Shown here piece by piece: positions 7,708 to 15,596 of a stretch of 21,073 nucleotides of DNA. The DNA is from Bacteroidales bacterium UBA3684 (lineage in GTDB: Bacteria > Bacteroidota > Bacteroidia > Bacteroidales > P3), in contig DFIZ01000030.1 of NCBI GenBank assembly GCA_002372855.1, positions 9,064 through 30,136 on the forward strand. Direction: 5' to 3'. Both the position numbers and the translations under genes were made by a program. Positions within the stretch are counted from its first letter, which is position 1; every line of letters begins with the position of its first letter. The notes beneath the pieces are model-generated. The model worked only from the letters and a program-made list of their open reading frames with translations. It was not told where the DNA came from and did not search any database.

Positions 7708-8666
7708 CCGAAGGGGTGTTTGGTGAGTGGGAGTTTTGCCATGGGGTGATAGTCGCCCTTGAGGCCGATGGGCTCGGCATGGCGAATGTCGTAGACGGTC
7801 TGGATGCACTCCTTGGCTTCGGAGATGCGGAATCCGCGACCGGCGAGGATTTCCTCGTAGGAGCGGGTGTGGAGGTCGGTGAATCCGTTGCTGAACTCGA
7901 ACTCGGCGCCGTCGACGGTGATGGCGCGGTAGGAGGTCTTGCCGGCCTCGACGGCCTCTTTGGGCAGGTGGTCGCCGTTGATGCTGAGGAAGTAGCGCAC
8001 GCGGGCCTGGCGCAGCTCGAGGTAGCCTGCCACGCGGTCGTGGCTGGCTATGTGCACGATGCTTTTCTGCACGGGGCCGAAAATCCATTGCAGCATGTCG
8101 TAGAAGTGGACGCCGATGTTGGTGGCCACGCCGCCGCTCTTCTGCACCTGGCCTTTCCACGAGGTGTAGTACCAGTAGCCGCGGGGGGTGATGTAGGCGA
8201 GGTCGACATCGTAGACCTTGTCCTTGGGGCCTTCGAGCACTTGCTTGCGGAGGGCGATGACCGAGGGGTGCAGGCGCAGTTGGAAGATGGTGTAGGCTTT
8301 GTGGCCGGTCTCGTTTTCAATCTGTTCGAGGGCATCGATGTTCCAGGGGCTGAGCACCACGGGTTTCTCGCAGATGACGTCGGCGCCGAGGCGGAGGCCG
8401 TAGCGGGTGTGGGCGTCGTGGAGGTAGTTGGGCGAGCAGACGGTGAGGTAGTCGATGTTGGTACCCTTGGCCTTGACCAGGTTGTTGTGGCGGTCGAAGA
8501 GTTCCTGCTCGGTGAAGAAGGAGGCGTGGGGGAAGTAGCTGTCGATGATGCCTACGGAGTCGTTTTTGTCGTAGGCGGCAATGAGGTTGTTGCCGGTCTC
8601 TTTGATGGCTTTGAGATGGCGTGGGGCGATGTAACCTCCAAGTCCTATGAGCACAAAGTTTTTCAT
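7701..8666 (-). CDS. Gfo/Idh/MocA-family sugar oxidoreductase (WbpB/WlbA-like)
   Basis: A 321-residue NAD(P)-dependent oxidoreductase. The Rossmann segment starts '[19 protein letters not shown]', the conserved Glu-Lys-Pro is at 100-102 ('[11 protein letters not shown]'), and the second conserved block '[15 protein letters not shown]' (179-193) carries His188. '[10 protein letters not shown]' at the N terminus is the form seen in WlbA/WbpB, which oxidise C3 of UDP-GlcNAcA and prepare it for transamination. The ATG overlaps the rmlD stop (ATGA, 8663-8666) and the gene overlaps the acetyltransferase by 7 bases, so these three products are probably made in coupled fashion. The exact uronic acid substrate is inferred from the neighbours. 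Confidence 0.9.
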   Translation of the reverse strand: MKNFVLIGLGGYIAPRHLKAIKETGNNLIAAYDKNDSVGIIDSYFPHASFFTEQELFDRHNNLVKAKGTNIDYLTVCSPNYLHDAHTRYGLRLGADVICEKPVVLSPWNIDALEQIENETGHKAYTIFQLRLHPSVIALRKQVLEGPKDKVYDVDLAYITPRGYWYYTSWKGQVQKSGGVATNIGVHFYDMLQWIFGPVQKSIVHIASHDRVAGYLELRQARVRYFLSINGDHLPKEAVEAGKTSYRAITVDGAEFEFSNGFTDLHTRSYEEILAGRGFRISEAKECIQTVYDIRHAEPIGLKGDYHPMAKLPLTKHPFGW

Positions 8667-9526
8667 TTGTTTTTTGAAATATTATTGATACATATAGTGA
8701 GACTGTCGGTCCAGTAGGGGACCTGGCGGTGGAATGTCTGTTTGTATTTTGTCTTGTCCAGCACCGAGTAGGCGGGGCGCTTGACGGGGCTGGGGAATTC
8801 GTCGCTGTGGCAGGGGAGGATGTTGCAGGAGGTGTGGCCGCTTTGGCGTGCAATCTCCTTGGTGAAGTCGAACCAGCTGCACACGCCTTCGTTGCTGAAG
8901 TTGAAGATACCTTGATGCTGGAGGTAGGACCCTTCCTCGACGATGTCGAAGATGGCGCGGGCGAGGTCGCCGGCGTAGGTGGGGGTGCCCACCTGGTCGA
9001 ACACCACCTTCAGCTCGGGTCTAGTGGCGGTGAGGTTGAGCATGGTGAGGAGGAAGTTTTTGCCGTACTCGCTGTAGAGCCAGGAGGTGCGGAAGATGAT
9101 GTGGCGGCAGGCCTCGGCGGCGCGTTCGCCAGCCAGCTTGGTGCGGCCGTAGGCCCCGGTGGGGTTCACGGGCTCTTCCTCGGTGCAGGGAGTGTTGTTG
9201 CGGTTGCCACCGAAGACGTAGTCGGTGGAGACGTGTATCAGGGTGCCGTCGACGTGGTGCATGGCCTCGGCGAGGTTGGCCACGGCCTCGGCGTTGACAC
9301 GCAGGGCTGTCGCCTCGTCGCTCTCGGCGCGGTCCACGTTGGTGTATCCGGCGCAGTTGACAATGAGTTGGATATTGTGCAGGTTGACGAAGGTGGAAAC
9401 AGCCTCTTTCGACGTGATATCGAGTTCGGCGACGTCGGTCATCATCCACGTGTGTTTCGACCGTGGAGCCAGCAGGCGCATGTGGGTGCCTAGTTGTCCG
9501 TTGGAGCCTGTAACCAGAATGTTCAT
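8663..9526 (-). CDS. rmlD: dTDP-4-dehydrorhamnose reductase RmlD
   Basis: A 287-residue SDR protein with an N-terminal 'MNILVTGSNGQLGTHMRLL' NADPH-binding motif, 'NCAGYTNVDRAESDE' near 74-88 and 'STDYVFGG' with the YxxxK pair in 'YGRTKLAGE'. It reduces dTDP-4-keto-L-rhamnose to dTDP-L-rhamnose in the cytoplasm. The frame is open upstream to 9682, but the domain begins exactly at the ATG at 9526, two bases after the rmlC stop, so that start is used. The stop overlaps the next start (ATGA). RmlA and RmlC are the two preceding genes; RmlB is not in this window. Confidence 0.93.
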   Translation of the reverse strand: MNILVTGSNGQLGTHMRLLAPRSKHTWMMTDVAELDITSKEAVSTFVNLHNIQLIVNCAGYTNVDRAESDEATALRVNAEAVANLAEAMHHVDGTLIHVSTDYVFGGNRNNTPCTEEEPVNPTGAYGRTKLAGERAAEACRHIIFRTSWLYSEYGKNFLLTMLNLTATRPELKVVFDQVGTPTYAGDLARAIFDIVEEGSYLQHQGIFNFSNEGVCSWFDFTKEIARQSGHTSCNILPCHSDEFPSPVKRPAYSVLDKTKYKQTFHRQVPYWTDSLTICINNISKNK

Positions 9527-9528
9527 CG

Positions 9529-10080
9529 TCAGAAGGGTGTTACAAATTCGTTGAACTTGGGATGGTGCTTGTCTTTGTCCGAGAGAATGACCTTGTCGGC
9601 GGGGAGCTGCCAGTCGATGGCCAGCGTGGGGTCGTCCCAGGCGATGGCACCTTCGGCTTCGGGATGGTAGTATTCGTCGCACTTGTATTGGAACACAACT
9701 TCGTCGCTCAGCACGGAGAACCCGTGGGCCATGCCCTTGGGCAGGAAGAGCTGGCGATGGTTGCTGCCGCTCAGTTCTACTGCCACATGGCGTCCAAAGG
9801 TGGGAGAATTGCGGCGGATGTCGACGGCGATGTCGAGCACCGTGCCTTCCACCACGCGCACCAGCTTGGCCTGGGCGAAGGGCGGTTTCTGGAAGTGCAA
9901 GCCGCGAAGCACACCATAGCGCGATTTGGACTCGTTGTCCTGCACGAACGTAATGTCCATACCTGTCTGCGCTGCGAAGTCGCGGACGCTGAAACTTTCG
10001 AAGAAGTATCCGCGTTCGTCGCCAAATATTAGCGGCTCGATGATTTTCACTCCTGCTATTTCGGTATCAATTACGTTCAT
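9529..10080 (-). CDS. rmlC: dTDP-4-dehydrorhamnose 3,5-epimerase RmlC
   Basis: A 183-residue cupin of normal RmlC length, converting dTDP-4-keto-6-deoxy-D-glucose to dTDP-4-keto-L-rhamnose. The catalytic base His62 lies in 'GVLRGLHFQ' and Tyr132 in '[13 protein letters not shown]', with '[11 protein letters not shown]' (111-121) also diagnostic. The start is taken as the ATG at 10080; a TTG six bases further upstream (10086) is in frame but adds only two residues. The start overlaps the end of rmlA by 14 bases, and rmlD begins two bases after the stop. Confidence 0.94.
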   Translation of the reverse strand: MNVIDTEIAGVKIIEPLIFGDERGYFFESFSVRDFAAQTGMDITFVQDNESKSRYGVLRGLHFQKPPFAQAKLVRVVEGTVLDIAVDIRRNSPTFGRHVAVELSGSNHRQLFLPKGMAHGFSVLSDEVVFQYKCDEYYHPEAEGAIAWDDPTLAIDWQLPADKVILSDKDKHHPKFNEFVTPF

Positions 10081-10951
10081 TGTCAATCATTTTCAGCAGG
10101 TACTGTCCATATTGGTTCTTGGCCATGGGCTGAGCCACACGGCGGATGTCGTCGTCCGAGAGCCATCCCATCTCGTAGCCTATGCTTTCCAGACAGGCCA
10201 CCTTCAGGCCCTGGCGTTTCTCGATGACCTCGATGAAGGTCGAGGCTTCGGCCAGCGAGTCGTGGGTGCCGGTGTCGAGCCATGCGAAGCCGCGGCCCAT
10301 CAGCTGCACGTTGAGTTCGCCGTCCTTGAGAAACTCCTGGTTGACGGAGGTGATTTCCAGCTCGCCGCGGGCGCTGGGCTTGATGCTCTTGGCCACCTGC
10401 ACCACCTTGTTGGGGTAGAAGTAAAGGCCCACGACGGCATAGTTCGACTTGGGCTCTTTGGGTTTCTCCTCGATGGAAAGCACCTTGCCGTTGGCGTCGA
10501 ACTCCGCCACGCCGTAGCGTTCGGGGTCGGCCACCCAGTAGCCGAAGACGGTTGCTTTGCTGTCTTTTTCGGCCGACTCTACAGCGTGGCGCAGCATCTT
10601 GCTCAGGCCGTTGCCATGGAAGATATTGTCGCCCAGCACCAGGCATACGGAGTCGTTGCCGATGAACTCCTCACCGATGATGAAGGCCTGTGCCAGACCG
10701 TCGGGCGAGGGCTGCTCGGCATAGGAGAAGTGCACGCCGAAGTCGCTGCCGTCACCCAGCAGGCGGCGGAATCCCGGCAGGTCGTGTGGGGTGGAGATAA
10801 TGAGAATATCGCGTATGCCGGCAAGCATCAGTACCGAAATGGGGTAGTACACCATCGGCTTGTCGTAGATGGGGAGCAGCTGTTTGCTGACCCCTTTAGT
10901 AATAGGATAAAGGCGGGTGCCGGAGCCTCCCGCCAAAACAATACCTTTCAT
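10067..10951 (-). CDS. rmlA: glucose-1-phosphate thymidylyltransferase RmlA
   Basis: A 294-residue nucleotidyltransferase with the signature '[19 protein letters not shown]' at residues 6-24, then '[13 protein letters not shown]', '[10 protein letters not shown]' near 105-114 and '[19 protein letters not shown]'. It joins glucose-1-phosphate and dTTP to give dTDP-glucose, the entry step of the dTDP-L-rhamnose pathway. Length and motifs match the short homotetrameric RmlA class. It follows the Wzc-like gene after 24 bases and overlaps rmlC by 14 bases. No feature of the sequence is unusual. Confidence 0.96.
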   Translation of the reverse strand: MKGIVLAGGSGTRLYPITKGVSKQLLPIYDKPMVYYPISVLMLAGIRDILIISTPHDLPGFRRLLGDGSDFGVHFSYAEQPSPDGLAQAFIIGEEFIGNDSVCLVLGDNIFHGNGLSKMLRHAVESAEKDSKATVFGYWVADPERYGVAEFDANGKVLSIEEKPKEPKSNYAVVGLYFYPNKVVQVAKSIKPSARGELEITSVNQEFLKDGELNVQLMGRGFAWLDTGTHDSLAEASTFIEVIEKRQGLKVACLESIGYEMGWLSDDDIRRVAQPMAKNQYGQYLLKMIDNERN

Positions 10952-10975
10952 TCAGTATCTAGTTATCAGTTGTTT

Positions 10976-13417
10976 TCACTTCTCTTTCGAGGCGTCGCTG
11001 TCCTCGCCGTAGCCATAACCATAGCCGTAACCATAGCCATAACCATAGCCGTAACCGTAGCCATAGCCGTAACCATAGCCGTAGCCATAGCCACCGTAGC
11101 GCTTCTTGATCAGCGGCACATCGGTCAGGATGACTGCCATGTTCTTGAACTTCTCCTTGTCGGCCATCTCCTGGATGAAGGGCAGCGAGTTCTTGTTGAG
11201 GTAGCCTACGCGCATGATGTATGCCGTAAGGTCGGCCACGCGGTTGATAACCGATGCGTCGGCCACAATCTGGGCAGGCGTCGAGTCGAAGATGATATAG
11301 TCGTAGTGCTTGCGCAGGTAGTCCACCAGGCGGTCCAGTTTCTCGCCCATCAGCAGCTGGGTGGCGTTGGGCGGGGTCTTCTCGCAGACCACATAGTCGA
11401 GGTGGTCGGAGGTCTCGCTGTGCATGATGTATTTGTCGAAGTTGTCCTCCTGGTCGAGCAGGTAGTGGATCAGACCCACACGGTTGTGGCGGTCGATGGT
11501 CTTCGAGAGGCTGCGCTTGCGAAGGTCGAAGTCGATGAGGATGGTCTTCTTGCCCACGTATGCCAGCGACAGGGCCAGGTTGAGGGCCGTATAGGATTTA
11601 CCCTCGCCGGGAACGGTGGAAACCGTCTGGATCACTTTCTGTCCATCCTTCAGGAAGAAGGGTATGTTGGAATGCAGCAGGCGGAAGGCCTCGGTGACCA
11701 CGTCGGTGCCGTTGGCGGTAACGATGATTTCGTCGTTGACGCGGGCGGCGGGTTTCTGCGGTATCTCTCCCAGGATGGGCAGCGAGGTGTTGCGTTCGAC
11801 GTCCACCTTGGAGCGGAGTTTCGTGTCGAAGAAGCTGATGCAGAACATAATCAGTGCCGGTATGGCCAGTCCGAGGACAATGGCGACGAGCGCGATAATC
11901 ATCAGACGGGGACCGGTGAGGTTGACGATGGCGGGCTCCACCACCTTGGCGTTCGACACGGTGACGGCCAGGTTCATGGCGGTCTCCTCGCGTTTGCTCA
12001 ACAGGTAGAGGTAGAGTTCCTCTTTGATTTTCTGCTGACGGGTGACCTCGGTGACGGCCTTGGTCTGCGTGGGCATGGCGGCAATCTGGCCGCGGGCACG
12101 CGACTCCTGGTTGCGGGCCTCCTGCAGGCGCACGCGCGTAGCATTAATAAGGTTGCTGATGGAAGCGTTGATGGCACTCAGTTCGTCGTCCATCTGGCGT
12201 TTCAGTCCCTGCACCTCGGGGTTGTTGGGACCGGCGGTGGTCTTCAGGCGTTTGTAGCGGCCCACGAGGGTGTTGTACGAATTGATCATACCCTGGATGC
12301 CCACGTCGCTGATACCCACGTTGACGGGAATGAGCTCCTCTTTGTTGACCGGGTCGGAGACGTAGTTTTTGATGTAGCTGATGAGCGTCATCTCGGTCTC
12401 CAAAGCCACCACCTGTTCGGAGAGGCGCTGGCCCGTCTGCAGCAGCTGGGTGTTGGCACCCGTCATTTCGCCGAGTCCCGACGTACGCTTGATGTTCTCC
12501 ACCTGGGCGTCAACCACATCCAGTTCGCCGGATATGAGGGCGATACGCTCCGAGATGAAGGACTCGGTCTTCTGGGCCACTTTGTTCTTGTCCTCGAGGG
12601 CGTCGTCGTTGTAGACGGCAATCAGGGTGTCCACAATCTGGTTGGCGCGCTCGCGGTTGCTGTCGTTGTAGGTGATGGAAATGATGGAGGCCATCTTGTC
12701 GACACGCGCAATGTTGAGCGACTTCAGCATGTTGCGGGCCATGGACATCGACGGGCTGATTCCCATCTGGAGGTTCACGTTCTCGAATTCGTTGGTGTAG
12801 AACTCGGTCTTCTCGATGGTGAACGACAGGGTGTCGTCGAATTTCACCGGCTGGCTGTAGTAGGCCTCGAGGGTCTCGCTCTTCTTGCCGTATTTCTCGG
12901 CGCGGTACTCATATTTGTTGTTGGCCAGGGGCTTGACGCGGATGTTGAATTTCACGTCGCGGTTGGCCTGCTCGCTGTCGTGGAGGGTCAGTGCCAGAGG
13001 GGCGTCCTTGAAATAGCTTATTTTTTTGAACATGTCGTTGCGCGAGCAGGTGTGGTTCAGCCCCAGGCGGTTCACCACCTGGTTCATCAGCCACGACGAC
13101 TTGAGCATGTAGATTTCGTTCTCGAGCGAGAGGTTGGTGTTGTCCATGCCCATGTTGCTCAGAATCTGGTCCATGTTCCTCGACTGGTAGCGCACGTTGT
13201 TGCTTTCGTCGCGCACCAGAATGGTGCCGGAGGCCGTCCAGGTCTTGGGCTGCGATTTGTAGTAGAAGCCTGCGATGATGAGGCAGACCACAACCGAAAT
13301 GACAAACCACCACCAGTTGTTCAATACCAGAAAGACAAGGTCGCGGATGGAGAGTGTCTTCTCGTTCTCGCCGTCGCCACCGTTGTTCTGAATCTGTCTG
13401 TTGTTTGTATTATCCAT
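10976..13417 (-). CDS. Wzc-like polysaccharide co-polymerase / bacterial tyrosine kinase
   Basis: An 813-residue inner-membrane protein that controls chain length and export of surface polysaccharide. It has a first membrane helix near 34-52, a Wzz-type periplasmic domain with coiled-coil stretches (about 60-500), a second helix near 503-529, and a cytoplasmic BY-kinase domain. Walker A is 'STVPGEGKSYT' (600-610), Walker A' 'ILIDFDLRK' (626-634), and Walker B 'YIIFDSTPAQ' (707-716). The C-terminal autophosphorylation tail is a run of 14 Tyr-Gly pairs (residues 777-804) after Tyr774, followed by a short acidic/basic end. It is the second gene of the operon, 49 bases after the Wza-like gene, with which it forms the export channel. 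Phosphatase partner (Wzb) is not seen in the window. Confidence 0.94.
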   Translation of the reverse strand: MDNTNNRQIQNNGGDGENEKTLSIRDLVFLVLNNWWWFVISVVVCLIIAGFYYKSQPKTWTASGTILVRDESNNVRYQSRNMDQILSNMGMDNTNLSLENEIYMLKSSWLMNQVVNRLGLNHTCSRNDMFKKISYFKDAPLALTLHDSEQANRDVKFNIRVKPLANNKYEYRAEKYGKKSETLEAYYSQPVKFDDTLSFTIEKTEFYTNEFENVNLQMGISPSMSMARNMLKSLNIARVDKMASIISITYNDSNRERANQIVDTLIAVYNDDALEDKNKVAQKTESFISERIALISGELDVVDAQVENIKRTSGLGEMTGANTQLLQTGQRLSEQVVALETEMTLISYIKNYVSDPVNKEELIPVNVGISDVGIQGMINSYNTLVGRYKRLKTTAGPNNPEVQGLKRQMDDELSAINASISNLINATRVRLQEARNQESRARGQIAAMPTQTKAVTEVTRQQKIKEELYLYLLSKREETAMNLAVTVSNAKVVEPAIVNLTGPRLMIIALVAIVLGLAIPALIMFCISFFDTKLRSKVDVERNTSLPILGEIPQKPAARVNDEIIVTANGTDVVTEAFRLLHSNIPFFLKDGQKVIQTVSTVPGEGKSYTALNLALSLAYVGKKTILIDFDLRKRSLSKTIDRHNRVGLIHYLLDQEDNFDKYIMHSETSDHLDYVVCEKTPPNATQLLMGEKLDRLVDYLRKHYDYIIFDSTPAQIVADASVINRVADLTAYIMRVGYLNKNSLPFIQEMADKEKFKNMAVILTDVPLIKKRYGGYGYGYGYGYGYGYGYGYGYGYGYGYGYGEDSDASKEK
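11006..11089 (-). repeat. 84-bp hexanucleotide-type repeat encoding (Tyr-Gly)14
   Basis: Fourteen consecutive six-base units each encode Tyr-Gly in the Wzc tail. Tyr codons mix TAT and TAC and Gly codons mix GGC and GGT, so the DNA repeat is imperfect. The tract is in frame; unit gain or loss would change tyrosine number without shifting the frame. Confidence 0.9.
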
Positions 13418-13466
13418 TTTTCAATAAATATTGTTTACGCTTGTTGGTTTCCGCTAGTTGGGTGAA

Positions 13467-14285
13467 TTAGAGTCTCTTGGCCAGGAGGTAGTAGTAGAAG
13501 GCCGAGGTGAGCACCGACACGATGGACACCACGCTCGAGATGTAGCTCAGCGTCATGGGGTCGCGCTCGGCGTTCCTCTTCTGCTTCATGTTTGGCTCCA
13601 CATACACCACGTCGTTCTGGTGCAGGTAGTAGTACGGCGAGTCGAAGACGTCCTTCGACGTAAGGTCGATTTCGCCCACGATGCGGTTGCCGTTCTCCTC
13701 GCGCACCACGGTCACGTTGTGGCGCTGGCCGTAGATGGTCATGTCGCCCACCATGCTGAGGGCTTCGAAGATGGTCAGGCGTTCGCCCGAGGCCTGGATC
13801 TGGCCGGGCTGGCGCACCTCGCCGAGCACGCTCACCTTGAAGTTCATCAGCTTCACGGTCACCGTGGCGTCGAGGATATGTCCCTCGCTGACAAGTTTCT
13901 GCTCGATTTCGGCAGCTAGCTGTGCGTGGGTTTTGCCCAGCACGTGGAGGCGTCCCAGCACGGGGAAGATGATGTCGCCCTCGTTGTTCACTAGGTAGCC
14001 CGTCACGGCACTGCCGCCGGGGTTCATCACCACGCCGCCGTCGATGGCTATCTTGTTGGTCTCCTGGTTGAAGCGCACCGTGGCCTCAGGGGCACGGCTC
14101 TCCACGTAGATGTAGAGCAGGTCGTTGGTCTGGATGCCTTTCGAGAACTGTCCATCCTGTTCTGTCTCCTCGTTGCGGGGGGCTTCTTTGAAGTAGGCAA
14201 GCTCTTGGCTCGGGCCGCACGAAGCAAACAACATCATGCCCATGGCGGCCGTCAACAGGGTGATTTTTGTATATTTGTTTTTCAT
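13467..14285 (-). CDS. Wza-like polysaccharide export outer-membrane lipoprotein
   Basis: A 272-residue protein. The ATG at 14285 is chosen because it gives a compact lipoprotein signal 'MKNKYTKITLLTAAMGMMLF' ending in the lipobox FASC, with Cys23 as the lipidated residue; an in-frame ATG at 14312 would add nine residues. Residues about 50-145 match the polysaccharide export (Wza N-terminal) domain ('DLLYIYVESRAPEATVRFNQ'), and about 148-232 an SLBB-type domain ('VLGEVRQPGQIQASGE'). A hydrophobic C-terminal segment (245-268) is probably the membrane-spanning helix. It is the first gene of the operon and should form the outer-membrane exit for the polymer that the Wzc-like kinase next door regulates. 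Being shorter than E. coli Wza is usual for Bacteroidota. Confidence 0.9.
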   Translation of the reverse strand: MKNKYTKITLLTAAMGMMLFASCGPSQELAYFKEAPRNEETEQDGQFSKGIQTNDLLYIYVESRAPEATVRFNQETNKIAIDGGVVMNPGGSAVTGYLVNNEGDIIFPVLGRLHVLGKTHAQLAAEIEQKLVSEGHILDATVTVKLMNFKVSVLGEVRQPGQIQASGERLTIFEALSMVGDMTIYGQRHNVTVVREENGNRIVGEIDLTSKDVFDSPYYYLHQNDVVYVEPNMKQKRNAERDPMTLSYISSVVSIVSVLTSAFYYYLLAKRL

Positions 14286-14618
14286 ATATGTATATTTTTC
14301 TGTCTTAAACATTCATTATCAGCCCCATGCGTTTTTCCTGCATGTGGCTATACGATTGCAAATATACACAAAAATTTTAATCCTGCGAAATTTATTTTGC
14401 TTTGTCCCCCTGCCAGTGCGGCGTAAACGACGCCTTGACGGCGGTTTTGCCCGAACCTGTGGCGAGGGGACGGCTGGTTGTCCGATTTGACATTTTCACC
14501 TTTTTCCGGACCGCCGAAAACACCCCTTTTTTGCCCCGAAAACGCCCTTGGGACGCACTGCCCTCATTTTGTAACGGTTTCCGTACCTTAACACGCTGGC
14601 CTCCAACGGCTGCCATGC
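14286..14618. other. intergenic region upstream of wza: 5' leader, promoter, G+C-rich spacer
   Basis: No convincing gene. The wza-proximal 110 bases are A/T-rich and hold the predicted promoter and leader. From about 14401 the sequence turns G+C-rich. It contains the small hairpin GGCGT-AAACG-ACGCC (14421-14435) and a direct repeat CCGAAAACRCCC at 14514 and 14536, spaced 22 bases. An open frame on the plus strand (14402-14725) has no signal, domain or RBS and runs through the repeat element, so it is not called. Confidence 0.6.
14359..14366 (-). promoter_or_regulatory. predicted Bacteroidota-type promoter (-7 box) of the polysaccharide operon
   Basis: On the minus strand the bases read TATATTTG, an exact match to the TAnnTTTG -7 box of the primary sigma factor of Bacteroidota. 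It is in an A/T-rich run and would start transcription about 65-70 bases upstream of the wza start. The region near -33 (minus-strand AAATTTCG) matches the TTTG element only weakly. Confidence 0.5.
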
Positions 14619-14729
14619 CCTTACCATCGCCTTACCAAGTCCTTATCAACTCCTTACCAACTCCTACTATCGTAGGTGTTGGTAAGGTGGGGGTAGGGTG
14701 GGGGTTGGTAGAAAAAAAGATTTGACATT
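14484..14729. repeat. 11-bp direct repeat GATTTGACATT framing element B
   Basis: Identical copies of GATTTGACATT lie at 14484-14494 and 14719-14729, the second overlapping the stop codon of the AraC gene. The enclosed 224 bases start TTTCACC and end GGTAGAAAAAAA, whose ends are loosely inverted (TTTTCACC against TTTTCTACC). This may be a target duplication around a small inserted element, or coincidence. Confidence 0.5.
14619..14707. repeat. 11-bp-periodic palindromic repeat element (element B)
   Basis: The left arm has four 11-base units: CCTTACCATCG (14619-14629), CCTTACCAAGT (14630-14640), CCTTATCAACT (14641-14651), CCTTACCAACT (14652-14662). The right arm has three degenerate units in the opposite sense: GGTGTTGGTAA (14675-14685), GGTGGGGGTAG (14686-14696), GGTGGGGGTTG (14697-14707). 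At the centre, 14652-14661 pairs fully with 14678-14687 and CCTAC (14663-14667) pairs with GTAGG (14672-14676) around the loop TATC, giving 15 base pairs with one T/T mismatch. No T-run follows on either strand, so it is not a normal intrinsic terminator. Confidence 0.85.
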
Positions 14730-15573
14730 ATTGCTGGCGTCTCCAGGTGTCGGGGGCGATGCCAGTTTCGCGCTTGAAGAAGCGACTGAAGGACGACTGC
14801 TCTGGGAATCCGAGCTGGTGTGCGATCTGCTGCAGGGAGGCGTCGGCCTGGTGTCGCATGAGCATCTTGGCCTGGGCGATGACGTACTTGTGGAGCCAGT
14901 GGCCGGCGCTGTGGCCGGTCTCTTCCAGGATGCGGTGGCTGAAGTATTTGGGGCTGAGGCAGAAGGCGTCGGCGTAGAAGGCCACGTCGCGGTGCGGCGG
15001 GCAGTGCTTGGCCATGGCTTCGTAGAAGCGTTTGCTGAGGCTGCGGGTGACGTCGGAGCGTTGGATGCCGTTGTTGTCCATGCGGAAGGTATTGGCCATT
15101 TCCACAAGAGTGTAGAGGAGGTTGCGCTGCATTTCCAGCCGGTGGGGGGTGTTGGTGCGGCTGATGGAGCGCATGGCATCGACGATGTTCATGATGTCGG
15201 TGTACTGGTTGTCGGTCAGGGGGATGTTGGGGCGCTGCTCGTTGGTGAAGCGGTCGCGCAGGGTGATGTGGTTGCTCATGGAGTTGAACATCTCGGAGGA
15301 GACGATGATGAGCGTGACGAGGAAGTCGCTGCTCGTGCTGTGTCCCAGCACGGTGTGGTTGGGGTAGATGATGGTCAGGCTGTGTTCGTTGACGGTTTTG
15401 CGGTGGCTGTCGTAGTCGGCGTCGAGACTTCCTTTTCGGTGGATGGAAATGACGTAGTGCGGCGAGGTGTACATCTCGCCGAAAAGCGGAAGGGTTGTCA
15501 CGTCCATGACTATTATTCCTTCCGCCAAAATGCGGTCGGTTTGGTCCAATATATGTGTCTCAGAGGTCTCCAT
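14728..15573 (-). CDS. AraC-family transcriptional regulator
   Basis: A 281-residue regulator. The C-terminal AraC DNA-binding domain (about 185-281) has two helix-turn-helix units: one around 'VAFYADAFCLSPKYFSHRI' (197-215) and one around 'SLQQIAHQLGFPEQSSFSRF' (246-265), ending in the family motif 'FKRETGIAPDTWRR'. The N-terminal part (about 25-110) resembles a cupin-like sensor domain; no ligand can be named. It lies directly upstream of the polysaccharide operon on the same strand, so control of that operon is plausible but not shown. A predicted -7 box lies 24 bases before the start. The gene ends just beside the palindromic repeat element. Confidence 0.9.
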   Translation of the reverse strand: METSETHILDQTDRILAEGIIVMDVTTLPLFGEMYTSPHYVISIHRKGSLDADYDSHRKTVNEHSLTIIYPNHTVLGHSTSSDFLVTLIIVSSEMFNSMSNHITLRDRFTNEQRPNIPLTDNQYTDIMNIVDAMRSISRTNTPHRLEMQRNLLYTLVEMANTFRMDNNGIQRSDVTRSLSKRFYEAMAKHCPPHRDVAFYADAFCLSPKYFSHRILEETGHSAGHWLHKYVIAQAKMLMRHQADASLQQIAHQLGFPEQSSFSRFFKRETGIAPDTWRRQQ

Positions 15574-15596
15574 GGCGCTCCTGTCTTTTTTGGGTG

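Noticed and set aside
7708..8160. N-terminal extension of the acetyltransferase frame.
   Set aside because: The extension overlaps the oxidoreductase gene in another frame and is Arg/Pro-rich shadow; the beta-helix repeats begin at the Met at 7707.
9527..9682. Upstream extension of the rmlD frame.
   Set aside because: The extra 52 residues are antisense-like Arg-rich sequence within rmlC; the Rossmann motif starts at the ATG at 9526.
9926..13465. A 1179-codon open frame on the plus strand, opposite rmlC, rmlA and the Wzc-like gene.
   Set aside because: It lies antisense to three clearly recognised genes, is composed of biased His/Val/Asp/Gly-rich sequence typical of the complement of G+C-rich coding DNA, and shows no domain.
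14652..14687. The strong hairpin as an intrinsic terminator of the AraC gene.
   Set aside because: There is no T-run after the stem on either strand; the poly-A/T stretch (14711-14718) precedes the stem in the AraC direction.
14686..14709. The G-rich arm as a G-quadruplex.
   Set aside because: Only three runs of three or more G are present, so a three-layer quadruplex would need a bulge; kept only as part of the repeat element.
14402..14725. A 107-codon plus-strand open frame in the intergenic region.
   Set aside because: There is no RBS or domain, and its C-terminal third is just the 11-bp repeat element.
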